The position numbers were made by a program, and so were the translations under genes. Positions 46,740-60,747 of a DNA stretch of 64,000 nt are shown piece after piece. Numbering within the stretch: the stretch's first letter is position 1; each line of letters opens with the position of its first letter. The notes under the pieces were generated by a model, which saw only the letters and a list, made by a program, of their open reading frames with translations, made no database searches and was not told the origin of the DNA. Origin of the DNA: Pseudorhodoferax aquiterrae (lineage in GTDB: Bacteria > Pseudomonadota > Gammaproteobacteria > Burkholderiales > Burkholderiaceae_C); assembly GCF_014652235.1 (NCBI RefSeq), contig NZ_BMYK01000022.1, positions 1-64,000 of the forward strand. Reading direction: 5' to 3'.

Positions 46740-47686
46740 GCTTGGGTTTCCAGGATCTGTTGGATTTCGGTCGGGCTCAGCAGCCGGGACGGGATCAGCT
46801 CCCCGGCCTTGACGTGGGCGGTGCCCAAAAGGGCATGCGGTTGGTCGCCGAACACCGCGGCGGCATCGGCGTCGGGCCAGGCACCGCGCCTGCGCATGCC
46901 CGACAGGAATCGGCCTGCATCCTGCCCGGACAGCGTGACGCGCATGTGTTCGGGCAGCAGGGCTTCGCAAAGCAGCAGCCGTGCCAGGCGCTGTTCCTCG
47001 CTCAGGGCTTCGAGCTCGGCCAGCGTGATGCACTGGGCCGCCTCGAACGGGCCGGTGGCCACGCGGCGCAGCGCCACGAGGTGGCCGCCGCAGCCCAGCG
47101 CCTCGCCGATGTCCTCGCCCAGGGTGCGGATGTAGGTGCCCTTGGAGCACTGCACCTTCAGGCGCAGGAAGGGCGCATCGCCTTGGAGCTGCATCTCGAG
47201 CAGCTCCAGTGCATGGATGACGACGTGGCGCGGCTGGCGCTCCACGGTCTGGCCGGCGCGCGCGTACTCGTAGAGGGCCTTGCCGTGCTTCTTGAGCGCG
47301 CTGTGCATGGGCGGCAGCTGGGCGATCGGGCCCATGAAGCGGTCCAGCACCTCGACCACCTGGCCCACGCTGCAGGCCACGGGCCGCCGCGCCAGCACCT
47401 CGCCCTCGGCATCGGCCGTGGTCGTGGTGACACCCAGGCGCACCGTGGTCTCGTAGGTCTTGTCGGCGTCCAGGTGCAACTGGCTGAACTTGGTGGCCGC
47501 GCCGAAGCACAGCGGCAGCACGCCGGTGGCCAGCGGGTCCAGCGTGCCGGTGTGGCCGGCTTTTTCGGCGCGCAGCAGCCACTTGGCCTTCTGCAAGGCG
47601 TCGTTGCTGGAAAGGCCCAGCGGTTTGTCGAGCAGCAACACCCCATGCACAGGGCGCCGCTGCACCCTGGTGCGTGGCGCTTGCAT
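46736..47686 (-). CDS. truB: tRNA pseudouridine(55) synthase
   Basis: This 316-residue enzyme makes pseudouridine 55 in the T-loop of tRNAs. The opening [18 protein letters not shown] and the catalytic aspartate in [17 protein letters not shown] are canonical, and the [17 protein letters not shown] motif follows. It starts 3 bp after the rbfA stop and overlaps typA by 4 bp. Confidence 0.97.
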   Translation of the reverse strand: MQAPRTRVQRRPVHGVLLLDKPLGLSSNDALQKAKWLLRAEKAGHTGTLDPLATGVLPLCFGAATKFSQLHLDADKTYETTVRLGVTTTTADAEGEVLARRPVACSVGQVVEVLDRFMGPIAQLPPMHSALKKHGKALYEYARAGQTVERQPRHVVIHALELLEMQLQGDAPFLRLKVQCSKGTYIRTLGEDIGEALGCGGHLVALRRVATGPFEAAQCITLAELEALSEEQRLARLLLCEALLPEHMRVTLSGQDAGRFLSGMRRRGAWPDADAAAVFGDQPHALLGTAHVKAGELIPSRLLSPTEIQQILETQA

Positions 47687-47689
47687 GGG

Positions 47690-48061
47690 CTAGTCGTCTT
47701 TCGAGCGCGAAGCGACGGCGCGTGCGATCAGCGCGTTCATGTCGGCCGCACGCTCGGTGGTGCGGTCGAACTGGAAGTGCAGCGTTGGCACGGTGTGGAT
47801 GTGCAGGCGCTTGAACAGGTGGTTGCGCAGGAAACCTGCGGCCTGGTTCAGCGCGTCCTGCGTCTCGGCCGGATCGCCCACGAGCACGGTGAAGAACACC
47901 TTGGCGTGGGCGTAGTCCGGCGTGACCTCGACGGCCTGCACCGTGACCATGCCCACGCGCGGGTCCTTCAACTCGCGCGCGATGATCTCCGTCAGATCGC
48001 GCTGGATCTGGTCGGCCACCTTCAGGCTGCGGTTCGGTGCTGCGGACTTCTTGGCTGGCAT
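47690..48061 (-). CDS. rbfA: Ribosome-binding factor A
   Basis: This 123-residue KH-fold protein helps mature the 30S subunit and 16S rRNA 5' end. Typical segments are [20 protein letters not shown] and [22 protein letters not shown]-type beta strand (residues 33-54). The start at 48061 gives [12 protein letters not shown]; the upstream extension to 48103 lies in the intergenic repeat-like region. It follows infB after 144 bp. Confidence 0.95.
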   Translation of the reverse strand: MPAKKSAAPNRSLKVADQIQRDLTEIIARELKDPRVGMVTVQAVEVTPDYAHAKVFFTVLVGDPAETQDALNQAAGFLRNHLFKRLHIHTVPTLHFQFDRTTERAADMNALIARAVASRSKDD

Positions 48062-48158
48062 GTCAATGTTTCGGCGGCTTGACGGACACCCTGGTGCTTG
48101 CATGGCGCTCCCGGTGCCAGCGGCCGTCGCGGAACTGGCTTTGCCAGGCCGCAGACGG

Positions 48159-48205
48159 CGCCCCTTGAGGGGTTGGCGGAGCGCGCAGCGCGCAGACTGG
48201 GGTGG
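48159..48205 (-). repeat. REP-like GC-rich element between infB and rbfA
   Basis: Directly after the infB stop there is a hairpin-prone stretch with CCCCTTGAGGGG (48161-48172) and two GCGCGC half-sites (48181-48193). Similar CCCC/GGGG and GCGC stretches after stop codons are familiar in Comamonadaceae genomes, from general recall only. It could attenuate transcription or stabilise the infB mRNA. Confidence 0.4.
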
Positions 48206-51136
<2,931 letters not shown>

Positions 51137-51160
51137 GTACTGCGCAACCTTTCATAGCCA

Positions 51161-52657
51161 TTACTCATGCGAAGCGGCGTCGCTGGAGAACCAGTGCTCG
51201 CGCGCCTTCATGATCAGGGCCGTGGCCTCGTCCGCGGACTGGCCTGTGATATCTGTGAGTTCGTCGACGGCCAGGTCGGCCAGATCGTCGCGGGTGTTCA
51301 CCCCGTTCGCTTGGAGCTTGTCGATCATCTCGGCCGACAGGCCTTCGAGGTCGCGCAGGTTCTGCGACACCCCTTCCGCGCCTTCTTCCTTGGCGATTTC
51401 CATGGTCAGCAGCGCGTCCTTGGCGCGGGCGCGCAGCTCGGTGACCGTCTCTTCGTCGAAGCTTTCGATCTCCAGCATTTCCTGCAGCGGCACGTAGGCC
51501 ACTTCCTCCAGGCTGGTGAAGCCTTCGGAGATCAGGATGTCGGCGATCTCTTCGTCCACATCGAGCTTTTCCATGAACAGCCGGCGGCTGGAGTCGGTCT
51601 CCTCGGCCTGCTTCTGCGCCGATTCGGCGGCGTCCATGATGTTGATCTTCCAGCCGGTCAGCTCGGCCGCCAGGCGCACGTTCTGGCCGCCACGGCCGAT
51701 CGCGATCGCGAGGTTCTCCTCGTCGACCACCACGTCCATGGCATGGCGCTCTTCGTCCACCACGATGGACGAGACATTGGCCGGGGCCAGTGCGCCGATC
51801 ACGAACTGCGCCGGGTCTTCGCTCCACAGAACGATGTCCACGCGCTCGCCGGCCAGTTCGTTGGTGACCGCGTTGACGCGCGTGCCGCGCACACCGACGC
51901 AGGTGCCGATCGGGTCCACGCGCTTGTCGTGCGAGACCACGGCGATCTTGGCACGCGAGCCCGGGTCGCGGGCGCAGGACTTGATCTCCAGCAGACCTTG
52001 CTCGATCTCGGGCACTTCCTGGCGGAACAGCTCGACCATGTAGGCCGGCGAGGAACGCGACAGGATGATGGGCGCGCCGCGCAGCGTGAGGTCGACCTCC
52101 ATGATCATGGCCCGCACGCGGTCGCCCGTGCGCAGGTTCTCCTTGGGGATCATCTCGCTGCGGCGCAGCCGGCCTTCGACACGGCCGCTCTCGACGATGA
52201 TGTCGCCCTTGTCCATGCGCTTGACGGTGCCGACGAAGATCTTGTCGCCACGGCTCATGAAGTCGTTGAGCAGCATCTCGCGCTCGGCGTCGCGGATCTT
52301 CTGCAGGATCACCTGCTTGGCCGCCATCGCGCCGATGCGGCCGATCGGCACCGACTCCACCGGCTTTTCGATGTAGTCGCCCTCTTCGATGTCGGCGATG
52401 TCTTCCTTGACGTCGGAGTACAGCTCCTCGGCCTCCGGGTTCTGCAGGCCGGCGGAATCGGGCACGACCAACCAGCGGCGGAAGGTCTCGTAGACGCCGC
52501 TGTCGCGGTCCACGGCGACGCGGATGTCCACGTCGCCCTGGTAGAGCTTCTTGGTGGCCTGGGCCAGGGCGGCCTCGACCGCGCCGAACACGACATCGCG
52601 CTCCACGTTCTTCTCGCGCGAGATCGCGTCGACCAACATCAGCATTTCGCGGTTCAT
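51161..52657 (-). CDS. nusA: Transcription termination/antitermination factor NusA
   Basis: This 498-residue RNA polymerase-binding protein has the N-terminal domain ([18 protein letters not shown]), an S1 domain near 135-200 ([20 protein letters not shown]), tandem KH domains ([21 protein letters not shown]) and two C-terminal acidic helix-hairpin-helix repeats, as in E. coli NusA. It is in the standard rimP-nusA-infB order, 54 bp after rimP. Confidence 0.97.
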   Translation of the reverse strand: MNREMLMLVDAISREKNVERDVVFGAVEAALAQATKKLYQGDVDIRVAVDRDSGVYETFRRWLVVPDSAGLQNPEAEELYSDVKEDIADIEEGDYIEKPVESVPIGRIGAMAAKQVILQKIRDAEREMLLNDFMSRGDKIFVGTVKRMDKGDIIVESGRVEGRLRRSEMIPKENLRTGDRVRAMIMEVDLTLRGAPIILSRSSPAYMVELFRQEVPEIEQGLLEIKSCARDPGSRAKIAVVSHDKRVDPIGTCVGVRGTRVNAVTNELAGERVDIVLWSEDPAQFVIGALAPANVSSIVVDEERHAMDVVVDEENLAIAIGRGGQNVRLAAELTGWKINIMDAAESAQKQAEETDSSRRLFMEKLDVDEEIADILISEGFTSLEEVAYVPLQEMLEIESFDEETVTELRARAKDALLTMEIAKEEGAEGVSQNLRDLEGLSAEMIDKLQANGVNTRDDLADLAVDELTDITGQSADEATALIMKAREHWFSSDAASHE

Positions 52658-52711
52658 GTCATGCTTCTCCTGCAGTCTTCATTCGTTGCGGGGACATCCC
52701 AGGGGTGTCCC

Positions 52712-53299
52712 TCATTCTTCGGCGGCCGCGCTGTTGCCGCGGCCCTTGAAATTCACCACCGGCGCCAGCCGGGCATCGCGCAGTTCATCCAGCGTGAAGC
52801 CCAGCACGTGCACCGGCAGTTCGACCTTCTTGCGCGAAGGCTTCTGCCCGGGCTTGGGCGCGGGCGGCTCGTCGCTCCACAGCAATTGCCATTGCGCCGG
52901 CTGGCCCTCGGCGGCAGCGGCCACGCGTTCGAGCCGGCCGCGGAACTTCTTGCGGTTGGCGGCCACCTGGCCGCCCGCGGCGGTGCCCAGCGGGGCCTTG
53001 AGCGTGAGGTCGACCAGTTCGCCGGCGAAGCGCTCGAAATCGGCTTCGTTGCGCAGCGGGCGGTCGATGCCGGGCGAGGACACTTCGAGCCGGCGGTATT
53101 CCACGCCCTCGACCTCCAGGCCGAACTGCAGCTGGCGCGTGACCTTCTCGCAGTCCTCGACCGTGATGAACTGCTCGGTGCCAGGCACCCAGGGATGGTC
53201 GATCGTGATGCGCAGCAAGCCCCCGGCGGAGCGCTCGATCTCCACCAAGTCGTATCCCAGACCTTCGACGGTCTTGGTCACCAGCTCCTGCAACGCCAC
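52712..53299 (-). CDS. rimP: Ribosome maturation factor RimP
   Basis: This 195-residue protein is needed for 30S assembly. The GTG at 53299 is chosen because AAGGAG lies 5 bases upstream; an in-frame ATG at 53317 lies ahead of that ribosome site. Family segments are VEGLGYDLVEIERSAGG and EVSSPGIDRPLRNEADFERF. The C-terminal half carries a Pro/Lys-rich insertion (EPPAPKPGQKPSRKK) that makes it longer than the E. coli protein of about 150 residues. Confidence 0.93.
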   Translation of the reverse strand: MALQELVTKTVEGLGYDLVEIERSAGGLLRITIDHPWVPGTEQFITVEDCEKVTRQLQFGLEVEGVEYRRLEVSSPGIDRPLRNEADFERFAGELVDLTLKAPLGTAAGGQVAANRKKFRGRLERVAAAAEGQPAQWQLLWSDEPPAPKPGQKPSRKKVELPVHVLGFTLDELRDARLAPVVNFKGRGNSAAAEE

Positions 53300-53425
53300 G
53301 GCTCTCCTTTGGGCCATCTGCCCGAACAACACACACCACCGACACGACTTGGGCAAAACAGGCGACGGCACCGCAGTCCAAACTGCCTGCCTATGTGCTT
53401 GCCCAAGCCCCAAAATCAAGCGACC

Positions 53426-53458
53426 AAAAAAAATGGGCCGGTAGCTACCCGCCCATTT
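53426..53458 (-). terminator. Hairpin with U8 tract between yejF and rimP
   Basis: On the minus strand AAATGGGC pairs with GCCCATTT around a near-palindromic core (GGTAGCTACC), followed by eight T residues (53433-53426). The stem can extend further, since GACC before it matches GGTC after the T-run. It lies 19 bases past the yejF stop and about 127 bases before rimP. It ends yejF transcription or acts as an attenuator in the rimP-nusA leader. Confidence 0.8.
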
Positions 53459-53476
53459 GGTCGTGAAGCGCGGATT

Positions 53477-55107
<1,631 letters not shown>

Positions 55108-55111
<4 letters not shown>

Positions 55112-56178
55112 TTTTCGGCCTTTCGCGGATCGAGCGCATCGCGCAGCGCGTCGCCCATGAAAGTCAGCAGCAAGAGCGTGAGCACCAGCACGCCGAAGGT
55201 GGACATGGAGATCCACCAGGCGTCGATGTTGGCCTTGCCCTGGCTCAGCAGCTCGCCCAGCGAGGGCGTGCCGGGCGGCACGCCCAGGCCCAGAAAGTCC
55301 AGCGAGGTCAGCGCCAGGATGGCCGCGCTCATGCGGAACGGCAGGAAGGTCACGACCGGCACCATGGAGTTGGGCAGGATGTGGCGCCACATGATCTGCA
55401 CGTTGGACACGCCCAGCGCGCGCGCGGAGCGCACGTAGTCCATCTGCCGGTTGCGCAGGAACTCGGCCCGCACGTAGTCCGACAGCCCCATCCAGCCGAA
55501 CAGCGAGAGCAGCACCAGCAGCAGCGCCACGCTGGGCGCGAAGATGGCGCTGAAGATGATGAGCAGGTAGAGCTCGGGCATGGAGCCCCAGATTTCGATG
55601 AAGCGCTGGAACGCGAGGTCGGTCTTGCCGCCGAAGTAGCCCTGGATGGCGCCCGCCAGCACGCCCAGCACCACGCCGATGGCCGTCAGCGCGAGCGCGA
55701 ACAGCACGCTCACGCGAAAGCCGTAGATGAGCTGGGCCAGCAGGTCGCGCCCGCGGTCGTCGGTGCCGAAGAAGTTCTCGGTCGAGGGCGCGGCCGGGTT
55801 GGGCTTGCTCGCGAAGTAGTTCAGCGTGCGCGGGCCATAGGGGTTGGGCGCGTAGACGGCCCAGTTGCCGCCGCTGGTGATGCGCTCGCGGATGAACGGA
55901 TCCAGGTAGTCGGCCGGCGTCTCGAAGTCGCCGCCGAAGACCTTCTCCGAGTAATCGCGCAGCACCGGGTAATAGGTCTGGCCCTCGTAGCGCACGACCA
56001 GCGGCTTGTCGGTGGACAGCACCTCGGCGAACAGGCTCAGCACGACGAGCGTGGCAAAGAGGACCAGGCTCCAGAAACCCAGCTTGTTGCGGCGAAAGCG
56101 CTGCCAGGCGCGGCGGCCGGGCGAGAGATGGCGGGGTTCGGCCGTCGGCGCTGCCGAGGCCGAGGCGATGGGCGGCAT
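55108..56178 (-). CDS. yejE: Peptide ABC transporter permease, YejE-like
   Basis: This 356-residue permease has an N-terminal OppC-type segment (PGRRAWQRFRRNKLGFWSLV), a long periplasmic insert (about 60-140) and a C-terminal core of five helices with the EAA-like loop YVRSARALGVSNVQIMWRHI. ATG 56178 is taken as start; a TTG at 56193 would overlap yejB. Its stop overlaps yejF. It forms the channel with YejB. Confidence 0.92.
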
Positions 56179-56185
56179 GGTGCTG

Positions 56186-57220
56186 CTAGTCAAATTTCAC
56201 CCGCGGATCGACCAGCACATAGGACAGATCGCTGAGCAGCTTGGTCACGAGGCCGATCAGCGTGAAGAAGAACAGCGTGCCGAGCACGACCGGATAGTCG
56301 CGCCGGATCACGCTCTCGTAGCTCAATAGGCCCAGGCCGTCGAGCGAGAACAGCGTTTCGATCAGCAGCGAGCCGGTGAAGAAGGCACCGATGAAGGCCG
56401 CGGGAAAGCCCGTGATGATGGGGATCAATGCGTTGCGGAACACGTGCTTCCAGAGCACGCGGCGCTCGTCCAGACCCTTGGCGCGCGCCGTCAACACGTA
56501 CTGCTTGCGGATCTCCTCGAGGAAGGAGTTCTTGGTCAGCATGGCCGTCACCGCGAAGCTGCCCAGCACCATGGCCGTGACCGGCAGCGTGATGTGCCAG
56601 AGGTAGTCGACGATGCGCGCGCCCCACGACATCTGCTCCCAGTTCGACGAGACCAGTCCGCGCAGCGGGAACCACTGCAGCTGCCCGCCGAACACCACGA
56701 GCAAGGCCACGCCCAGCACGAAGCCCGGGATGGCGTAGCCGACCAGCACGATCAGCGTGGTCACGAAGTCGAAGCGCGAACCTGCGCGCACGGCCTTGGC
56801 CACGCCCAGCGGCACGGCGATCAGATAGCTGATGAAGAAGGTCCACAGGCCCAGGCTGATGGACACCGGCATCTTTTCCTTGATGAGCTCCCACACGCCC
56901 TTGCGCTGGTAGAAGCTCTGGCCCAGGTCGAACTGCGCGAAGGACTTGAGCATTCGCCAGAAGCGCTCGGGCGCCGGCTTGTCGAAGCCGTAGAAGGCCT
57001 TGATTTCTTCGATGCGCTGCGGGTCCAGGCCCTGGCGGCCGCGGTAGCCGGCGCCGCTCGCGGCCGCGCCCTCCCCGCCCGAATCGCGGCCCTGCAGTTG
57101 CGCCACCATCTGCTCCACCGGGCCGCCCGGCACGAACTGGATCACCACGAAGGTCAGCAGCAGCACGCCGAACAGCGTGGGCAGCATCAGCAACAAACGC
57201 TTGAAGATGTAGGCTGCCAC
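56186..57220 (-). CDS. yejB: Peptide ABC transporter permease, YejB-like
   Basis: This 344-residue permease starts with GTG (AAYIFKRLLLMLPTLFGVLL) and has six helices, an extended periplasmic insert after the first helix (VAQLQGRDSGGEGAAASG) and the EAA loop TARAKGLDERRVLWKHVFRN. It follows yejA by 15 bp. The stop lies 7 bp before the yejE ATG. The insert is typical of YejB proteins and separates them from DppB. Confidence 0.93.
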   Translation of the reverse strand: MAAYIFKRLLLMLPTLFGVLLLTFVVIQFVPGGPVEQMVAQLQGRDSGGEGAAASGAGYRGRQGLDPQRIEEIKAFYGFDKPAPERFWRMLKSFAQFDLGQSFYQRKGVWELIKEKMPVSISLGLWTFFISYLIAVPLGVAKAVRAGSRFDFVTTLIVLVGYAIPGFVLGVALLVVFGGQLQWFPLRGLVSSNWEQMSWGARIVDYLWHITLPVTAMVLGSFAVTAMLTKNSFLEEIRKQYVLTARAKGLDERRVLWKHVFRNALIPIITGFPAAFIGAFFTGSLLIETLFSLDGLGLLSYESVIRRDYPVVLGTLFFFTLIGLVTKLLSDLSYVLVDPRVKFD

Positions 57221-57235
57221 GCGCGGAGGTCTCGC

Positions 57236-59032
57236 TTACTTGTTGAGGTCGGACGCCCACCAGGTCGATGCGGCCCAGGTGCCGGCATCGTAGTAGGGCG
57301 GGATGGTGTCGGGCAGCACGAAGCGCTTGGGCCAGTAGCCGATCAGGAACGGGCCGCCGAAGTACTGCGGGATGGAATAGTGGCCATGCGAGAGCACACG
57401 GTCGAGCACGCGCATGGCCGTGGTCAGTTCGGGCCGCGTGGTGGCGGCCACGACCTTGGCGACGATGGCGTCCACGCCCGGGTCGGCGATGCCCCAGATG
57501 TTGGACGAGCCGTTGGTCTTGGCCGCCTCCGAGCCGAAGCGTTCGATGAGCTCGCCGCCCGGGGCCGAGGTGCCTGGCAGGCGGATCGTGGTCATCTCGA
57601 AGTCGAAGCTGTCCATGCGCTGCTGCGACAGCGAGAAGTCCACCGTGCGGAAGCTCATCTCGATGCCGAGCTTGCGCAGGCTGCCCTGCAGCGGCGTGAT
57701 CACGCGGATCAGGCCGGGCTGGTCGTTGAGCAGTTCGATCGTGAAGGGCTCGCCCTTGGCGTTGCGCAGCGCGCCGTCGCGGTAGGTCCAGCCGGCCTCG
57801 GCCAACAGCCGCTGGGCCTGGCGCAGGTTCTCGCGCAGGCTGCCCGGCGGCGCGGTGCTGGGCGAGACCAGCGCGGGCCCGAACACCTCGGGCCGCAGCT
57901 TGCTGCGCAGCGGCTCCATGAGGGCCAGTTCGTCGGGCCCGGGCAGTCCTTCGGCATGGAACTCGCTGTTCGGGAACCAGCCCTGCACGCGCTGGTACAG
58001 GTTGTAGAACATCTGGCGGTTCAGCCACTCGAAGTCGTAGGCCAGGCCGATGGCCTGGCGCACGCGCACGTCCTTGAACTTGTCCTTGCGCAGGTTGAAC
58101 ACGAAGCCCTGGAAGTCGCCCGGGTTGCGGTTCTCGAATGCGCGCTTGACGAGGTCGCCGCGGTCGAACTGCGGGCCGTAGTACTGGCGCGCCCAGTTGC
58201 GCGAGGTGAACTCGCGCATGAAGTCGATCTCCCCGGCCTTCAAGCCCTCGAAGCGCGCCGTCTCGTCCAGGTAGATCTTGTAGGTGACGCGGTCGAAGTT
58301 GAACTGGCCACGCCGCACCGCCAGGTCCTTGCCCCAGTAGTTCGGGTCGCGCTGGTAGGTGATGTCGCGGCCCAGGCGCGGGTTGGCGATCCGGTAGGGC
58401 CCGGAGGCGATCGGCACGTCGGTCGTGATCTGGTCGAAGGGCTTGCCGCCACCCCACTGCCGACTGAACACCGCCATGCTTCCCACCACCAACGGCAGCT
58501 CGGGATTGGGCCGGGCGAACTCGAAGCGCACCACCCGCTCGGACAGGGCACGCACGCGCTTGACCTCGGCATAGATCACGCGGAACTGCGGCGCCGCGAG
58601 CTTGCCGACCAGCATCTCGTAGGAGTGCACCACGTCGGCCGCCTGCACGGGCGAGCCGTCGTGGAAGCGCGCCTCGGGCCGGATGCGGAAGGTGGCCGAG
58701 AGCTTGTCGGGCGCCACTTCCACGTCCTCGGCCAGCAGGCCGTAGGCGGTCGTCGGCTCCTCCATGTTGCCGGTCAGCAGGCTCTCGAACAGCAGTCCGC
58801 CGATGCCGTAGGGCGCCGTGCCCTTGAGCGTGAACGGATTGAACTTGTCGAAGTTGGTCGGCCGCGTGGGCGGCACCATGCGGATCTCGCCGCCCTTGGG
58901 CGCATCCGGGTTCACGTACGAGAAATGGCTGAAGTCCGGGCCGTACTTGATGTCGCCGAACTGGGCATAAGCGTGGGCTCCCCAGGCCGGCGCCGATGCC
59001 GCGAACGCCAAGCAGAGCCACAGAAATCGCAT
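57236..59032 (-). CDS. yejA: Peptide ABC transporter substrate-binding protein, YejA-like
   Basis: This 598-residue periplasmic protein has a signal peptide (MRFLWLCLAFAASAPAWGAHA) and the SBP_bac_5 fold. The opening FGDIKYGPDFSHFSYVNPDAPKG is typical of YejA (residues 26-48). It binds peptides and delivers them to YejB/YejE. It begins the yej operon and diverges from fabI across 91 bp that must contain both promoters. Confidence 0.93.
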   Translation of the reverse strand: MRFLWLCLAFAASAPAWGAHAYAQFGDIKYGPDFSHFSYVNPDAPKGGEIRMVPPTRPTNFDKFNPFTLKGTAPYGIGGLLFESLLTGNMEEPTTAYGLLAEDVEVAPDKLSATFRIRPEARFHDGSPVQAADVVHSYEMLVGKLAAPQFRVIYAEVKRVRALSERVVRFEFARPNPELPLVVGSMAVFSRQWGGGKPFDQITTDVPIASGPYRIANPRLGRDITYQRDPNYWGKDLAVRRGQFNFDRVTYKIYLDETARFEGLKAGEIDFMREFTSRNWARQYYGPQFDRGDLVKRAFENRNPGDFQGFVFNLRKDKFKDVRVRQAIGLAYDFEWLNRQMFYNLYQRVQGWFPNSEFHAEGLPGPDELALMEPLRSKLRPEVFGPALVSPSTAPPGSLRENLRQAQRLLAEAGWTYRDGALRNAKGEPFTIELLNDQPGLIRVITPLQGSLRKLGIEMSFRTVDFSLSQQRMDSFDFEMTTIRLPGTSAPGGELIERFGSEAAKTNGSSNIWGIADPGVDAIVAKVVAATTRPELTTAMRVLDRVLSHGHYSIPQYFGGPFLIGYWPKRFVLPDTIPPYYDAGTWAASTWWASDLNK

Positions 59033-59123
59033 GCGACAATTCTGCACCAATCGCCCTGCCCCCTCGGACAAGCCCTGAACAGGTGCCGTCGGCAGGCTCC
59101 ACCGCAACGAACGAGAAGAACCC

Positions 59124-59909
59124 ATGGGATTCCTGACTGGCAAGAAGCTGCTGATCACCGGCGTGCTGTCCAACCGCTCCATCGCCTACGGCATCGCCAA
59201 GGCCTGCCACGAGCAAGGCGCCGAACTGGCGTTCAGCTACGTGGGCGAGCGCTTCAAGGACCGCATCACCGAGTTCGCGGCCGAGTTCGGTTCCCAGCTG
59301 ATCTTCGACTGCGACGTGGGGGACGACGCCCAGATCGCCAAGCTGTTCGAGGACCTGGCCCAGACCTGGCCCAAGTTCGACGGCTTCGTGCACAGCATCG
59401 GCTTCGCGCCGCGTGAGGCCATCGCGGGCGATTTCCTCGAAGGCCTGTCGCGCGAGGCGTTCAAGATCGCCCACGACATCAGCGCCTACAGCTTCCCGGC
59501 CATGGCCAAGGCCGCGCTGCCCTACCTCAACGACAAGGCGGCCCTGCTCACGCTGACCTACCTGGGCGCCGTGCGCACCGTGCCCAACTACAACACCATG
59601 GGCCTGGCCAAGGCCTCGCTCGAGGCCTCGGTGCGCTACCTGGCCGGCTCGCTGGGCCCCAAGGGCGTGCGCGTGAACGGCGTCTCCGCGGGGCCGATCA
59701 AGACCCTGGCCGCCAGCGGCATCAAGGGTTTCGGCAAGCTGCTGCCGGCCGTGGCCGCGGTCTCGCCGATCCGCCGCAACGTGACCATCGAGGACGTAGG
59801 CAACGTCGCCGCCTTCCTGCTGTCGGACCTGGCCGGTGGCGTGACGGCCGAGATCACCTATGTGGACGGCGGCTTCAGCCAGGTCGTCGGCGGCATCGAC
59901 GGCGAATAA
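59124..59909 (+). CDS. fabI: Enoyl-[acyl-carrier-protein] reductase (NADH)
   Basis: This 261-residue enzyme performs the last reduction of each fatty acid elongation cycle. It has the FabI start [25 protein letters not shown], the active-site tyrosine and lysine separated by six residues ([14 protein letters not shown]) and the [13 protein letters not shown] loop. It is the usual target of triclosan. It diverges from yejA and its last 50 bases overlap the start of the ligase gene. Confidence 0.96.
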   Translation: MGFLTGKKLLITGVLSNRSIAYGIAKACHEQGAELAFSYVGERFKDRITEFAAEFGSQLIFDCDVGDDAQIAKLFEDLAQTWPKFDGFVHSIGFAPREAIAGDFLEGLSREAFKIAHDISAYSFPAMAKAALPYLNDKAALLTLTYLGAVRTVPNYNTMGLAKASLEASVRYLAGSLGPKGVRVNGVSAGPIKTLAASGIKGFGKLLPAVAAVSPIRRNVTIEDVGNVAAFLLSDLAGGVTAEITYVDGGFSQVVGGIDGE

Positions 59910-60744
59910 GCGCCGCCGCGCGCTGCTGCTGGCAGCGCTGGGCAGCGTCCTGGTGCCGGCCTGGGCCGCGCCGCCCAGGCTCATGCTGGCCAATGTCTAC
60001 CGGCGCGGCATGCCGCTGGCCGGCTACTGGGTCAGCGAGAAATACGATGGCCTGCGCGGCTACTGGGACGGCCAGGCCCTCTGGACACGCGGCGGCCAGC
60101 GCGTCATGGCCCCGGCGTGGTTCACGGCCCCGCTGCCCGCCGTGCCCATGGACGGCGAACTCTGGGCCGGCCGCGGCCGCTTCGAGCATGCGCTGTCCAC
60201 CGTGCGCAGCCAGCAGCCGGACGACGCGGCCTGGCGCGCCATGCGCTTCATGGTGTTCGATCTGCCGGCCGCACCGGGCGACTTCGATGCCCGGCTCGCG
60301 CGCTTGCAGCAACTGCTGCCGATCGCCGCGGCGCCCTGGATCGTCGCCGTGCCCCAGCAGCGCGCCACCACCCACGCAGCCCTGCAGGCGCAGCGCGACC
60401 GCGTGGTGCGGGAAGGCGGCGAAGGCCTCGTGCTGCACCTGGGCAGCGCGCCCTACCGCAGCGAGCGCAGCGACGACCTGCTCAAGTTCAAGCCCTACGA
60501 CGATGCCGAAGCCCGCGTCCTCGCCCACCTGCCCGGCCAGGGCAAACACGCGGGCCGCCTGGGCGCCCTGCTCGTGGAAACGGGCGAAGGGCTGCGCTTC
60601 AGGCTCGGCGGCGGTTTCAGCGATGCGCAGCGGCGCGATCCGCCCCCTGTCGGCGCCCTCGTGACCTACCGCTACAACGGGCTCAACGCGAGCGGCCTGC
60701 CGCGCCACGCGCGCTTCCTGCGCGTGCGCGGCGACGACGCCTGA
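59860..60744 (+). CDS. Exported ATP-dependent DNA ligase, LigE-like
   Basis: This 294-residue protein has a signal-like start ([20 protein letters not shown]) and the nucleotidyltransferase motif [14 protein letters not shown] with the adenylated lysine, then [11 protein letters not shown] (motif III region), GEGLVLHL (motif IV) and LLKFKPYDD (motif V), with a C-terminal OB fold. Small ligases of this type in Neisseria and Haemophilus act in the periplasm and are linked to DNA uptake. The only plausible start, ATG 59860, overlaps fabI by 50 bp in another frame, and no other start codon precedes the signal peptide. Confidence 0.85.
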   Translation: MWTAASARSSAASTANKRRRALLLAALGSVLVPAWAAPPRLMLANVYRRGMPLAGYWVSEKYDGLRGYWDGQALWTRGGQRVMAPAWFTAPLPAVPMDGELWAGRGRFEHALSTVRSQQPDDAAWRAMRFMVFDLPAAPGDFDARLARLQQLLPIAAAPWIVAVPQQRATTHAALQAQRDRVVREGGEGLVLHLGSAPYRSERSDDLLKFKPYDDAEARVLAHLPGQGKHAGRLGALLVETGEGLRFRLGGGFSDAQRRDPPPVGALVTYRYNGLNASGLPRHARFLRVRGDDA

Positions 60745-60747
60745 GAA

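Noticed and set aside
44754-47135. Long plus-strand open frame opposite typA and truB
   Set aside because: Antisense shadow with no ribosome site and biased composition; typA and truB explain the region.
53300-53476. Possible tRNA gene before rimP, as metY precedes rimP in E. coli
   Set aside because: No cloverleaf, T-loop GTTCGA or CCA end can be drawn; the region holds a hairpin with a T-run.
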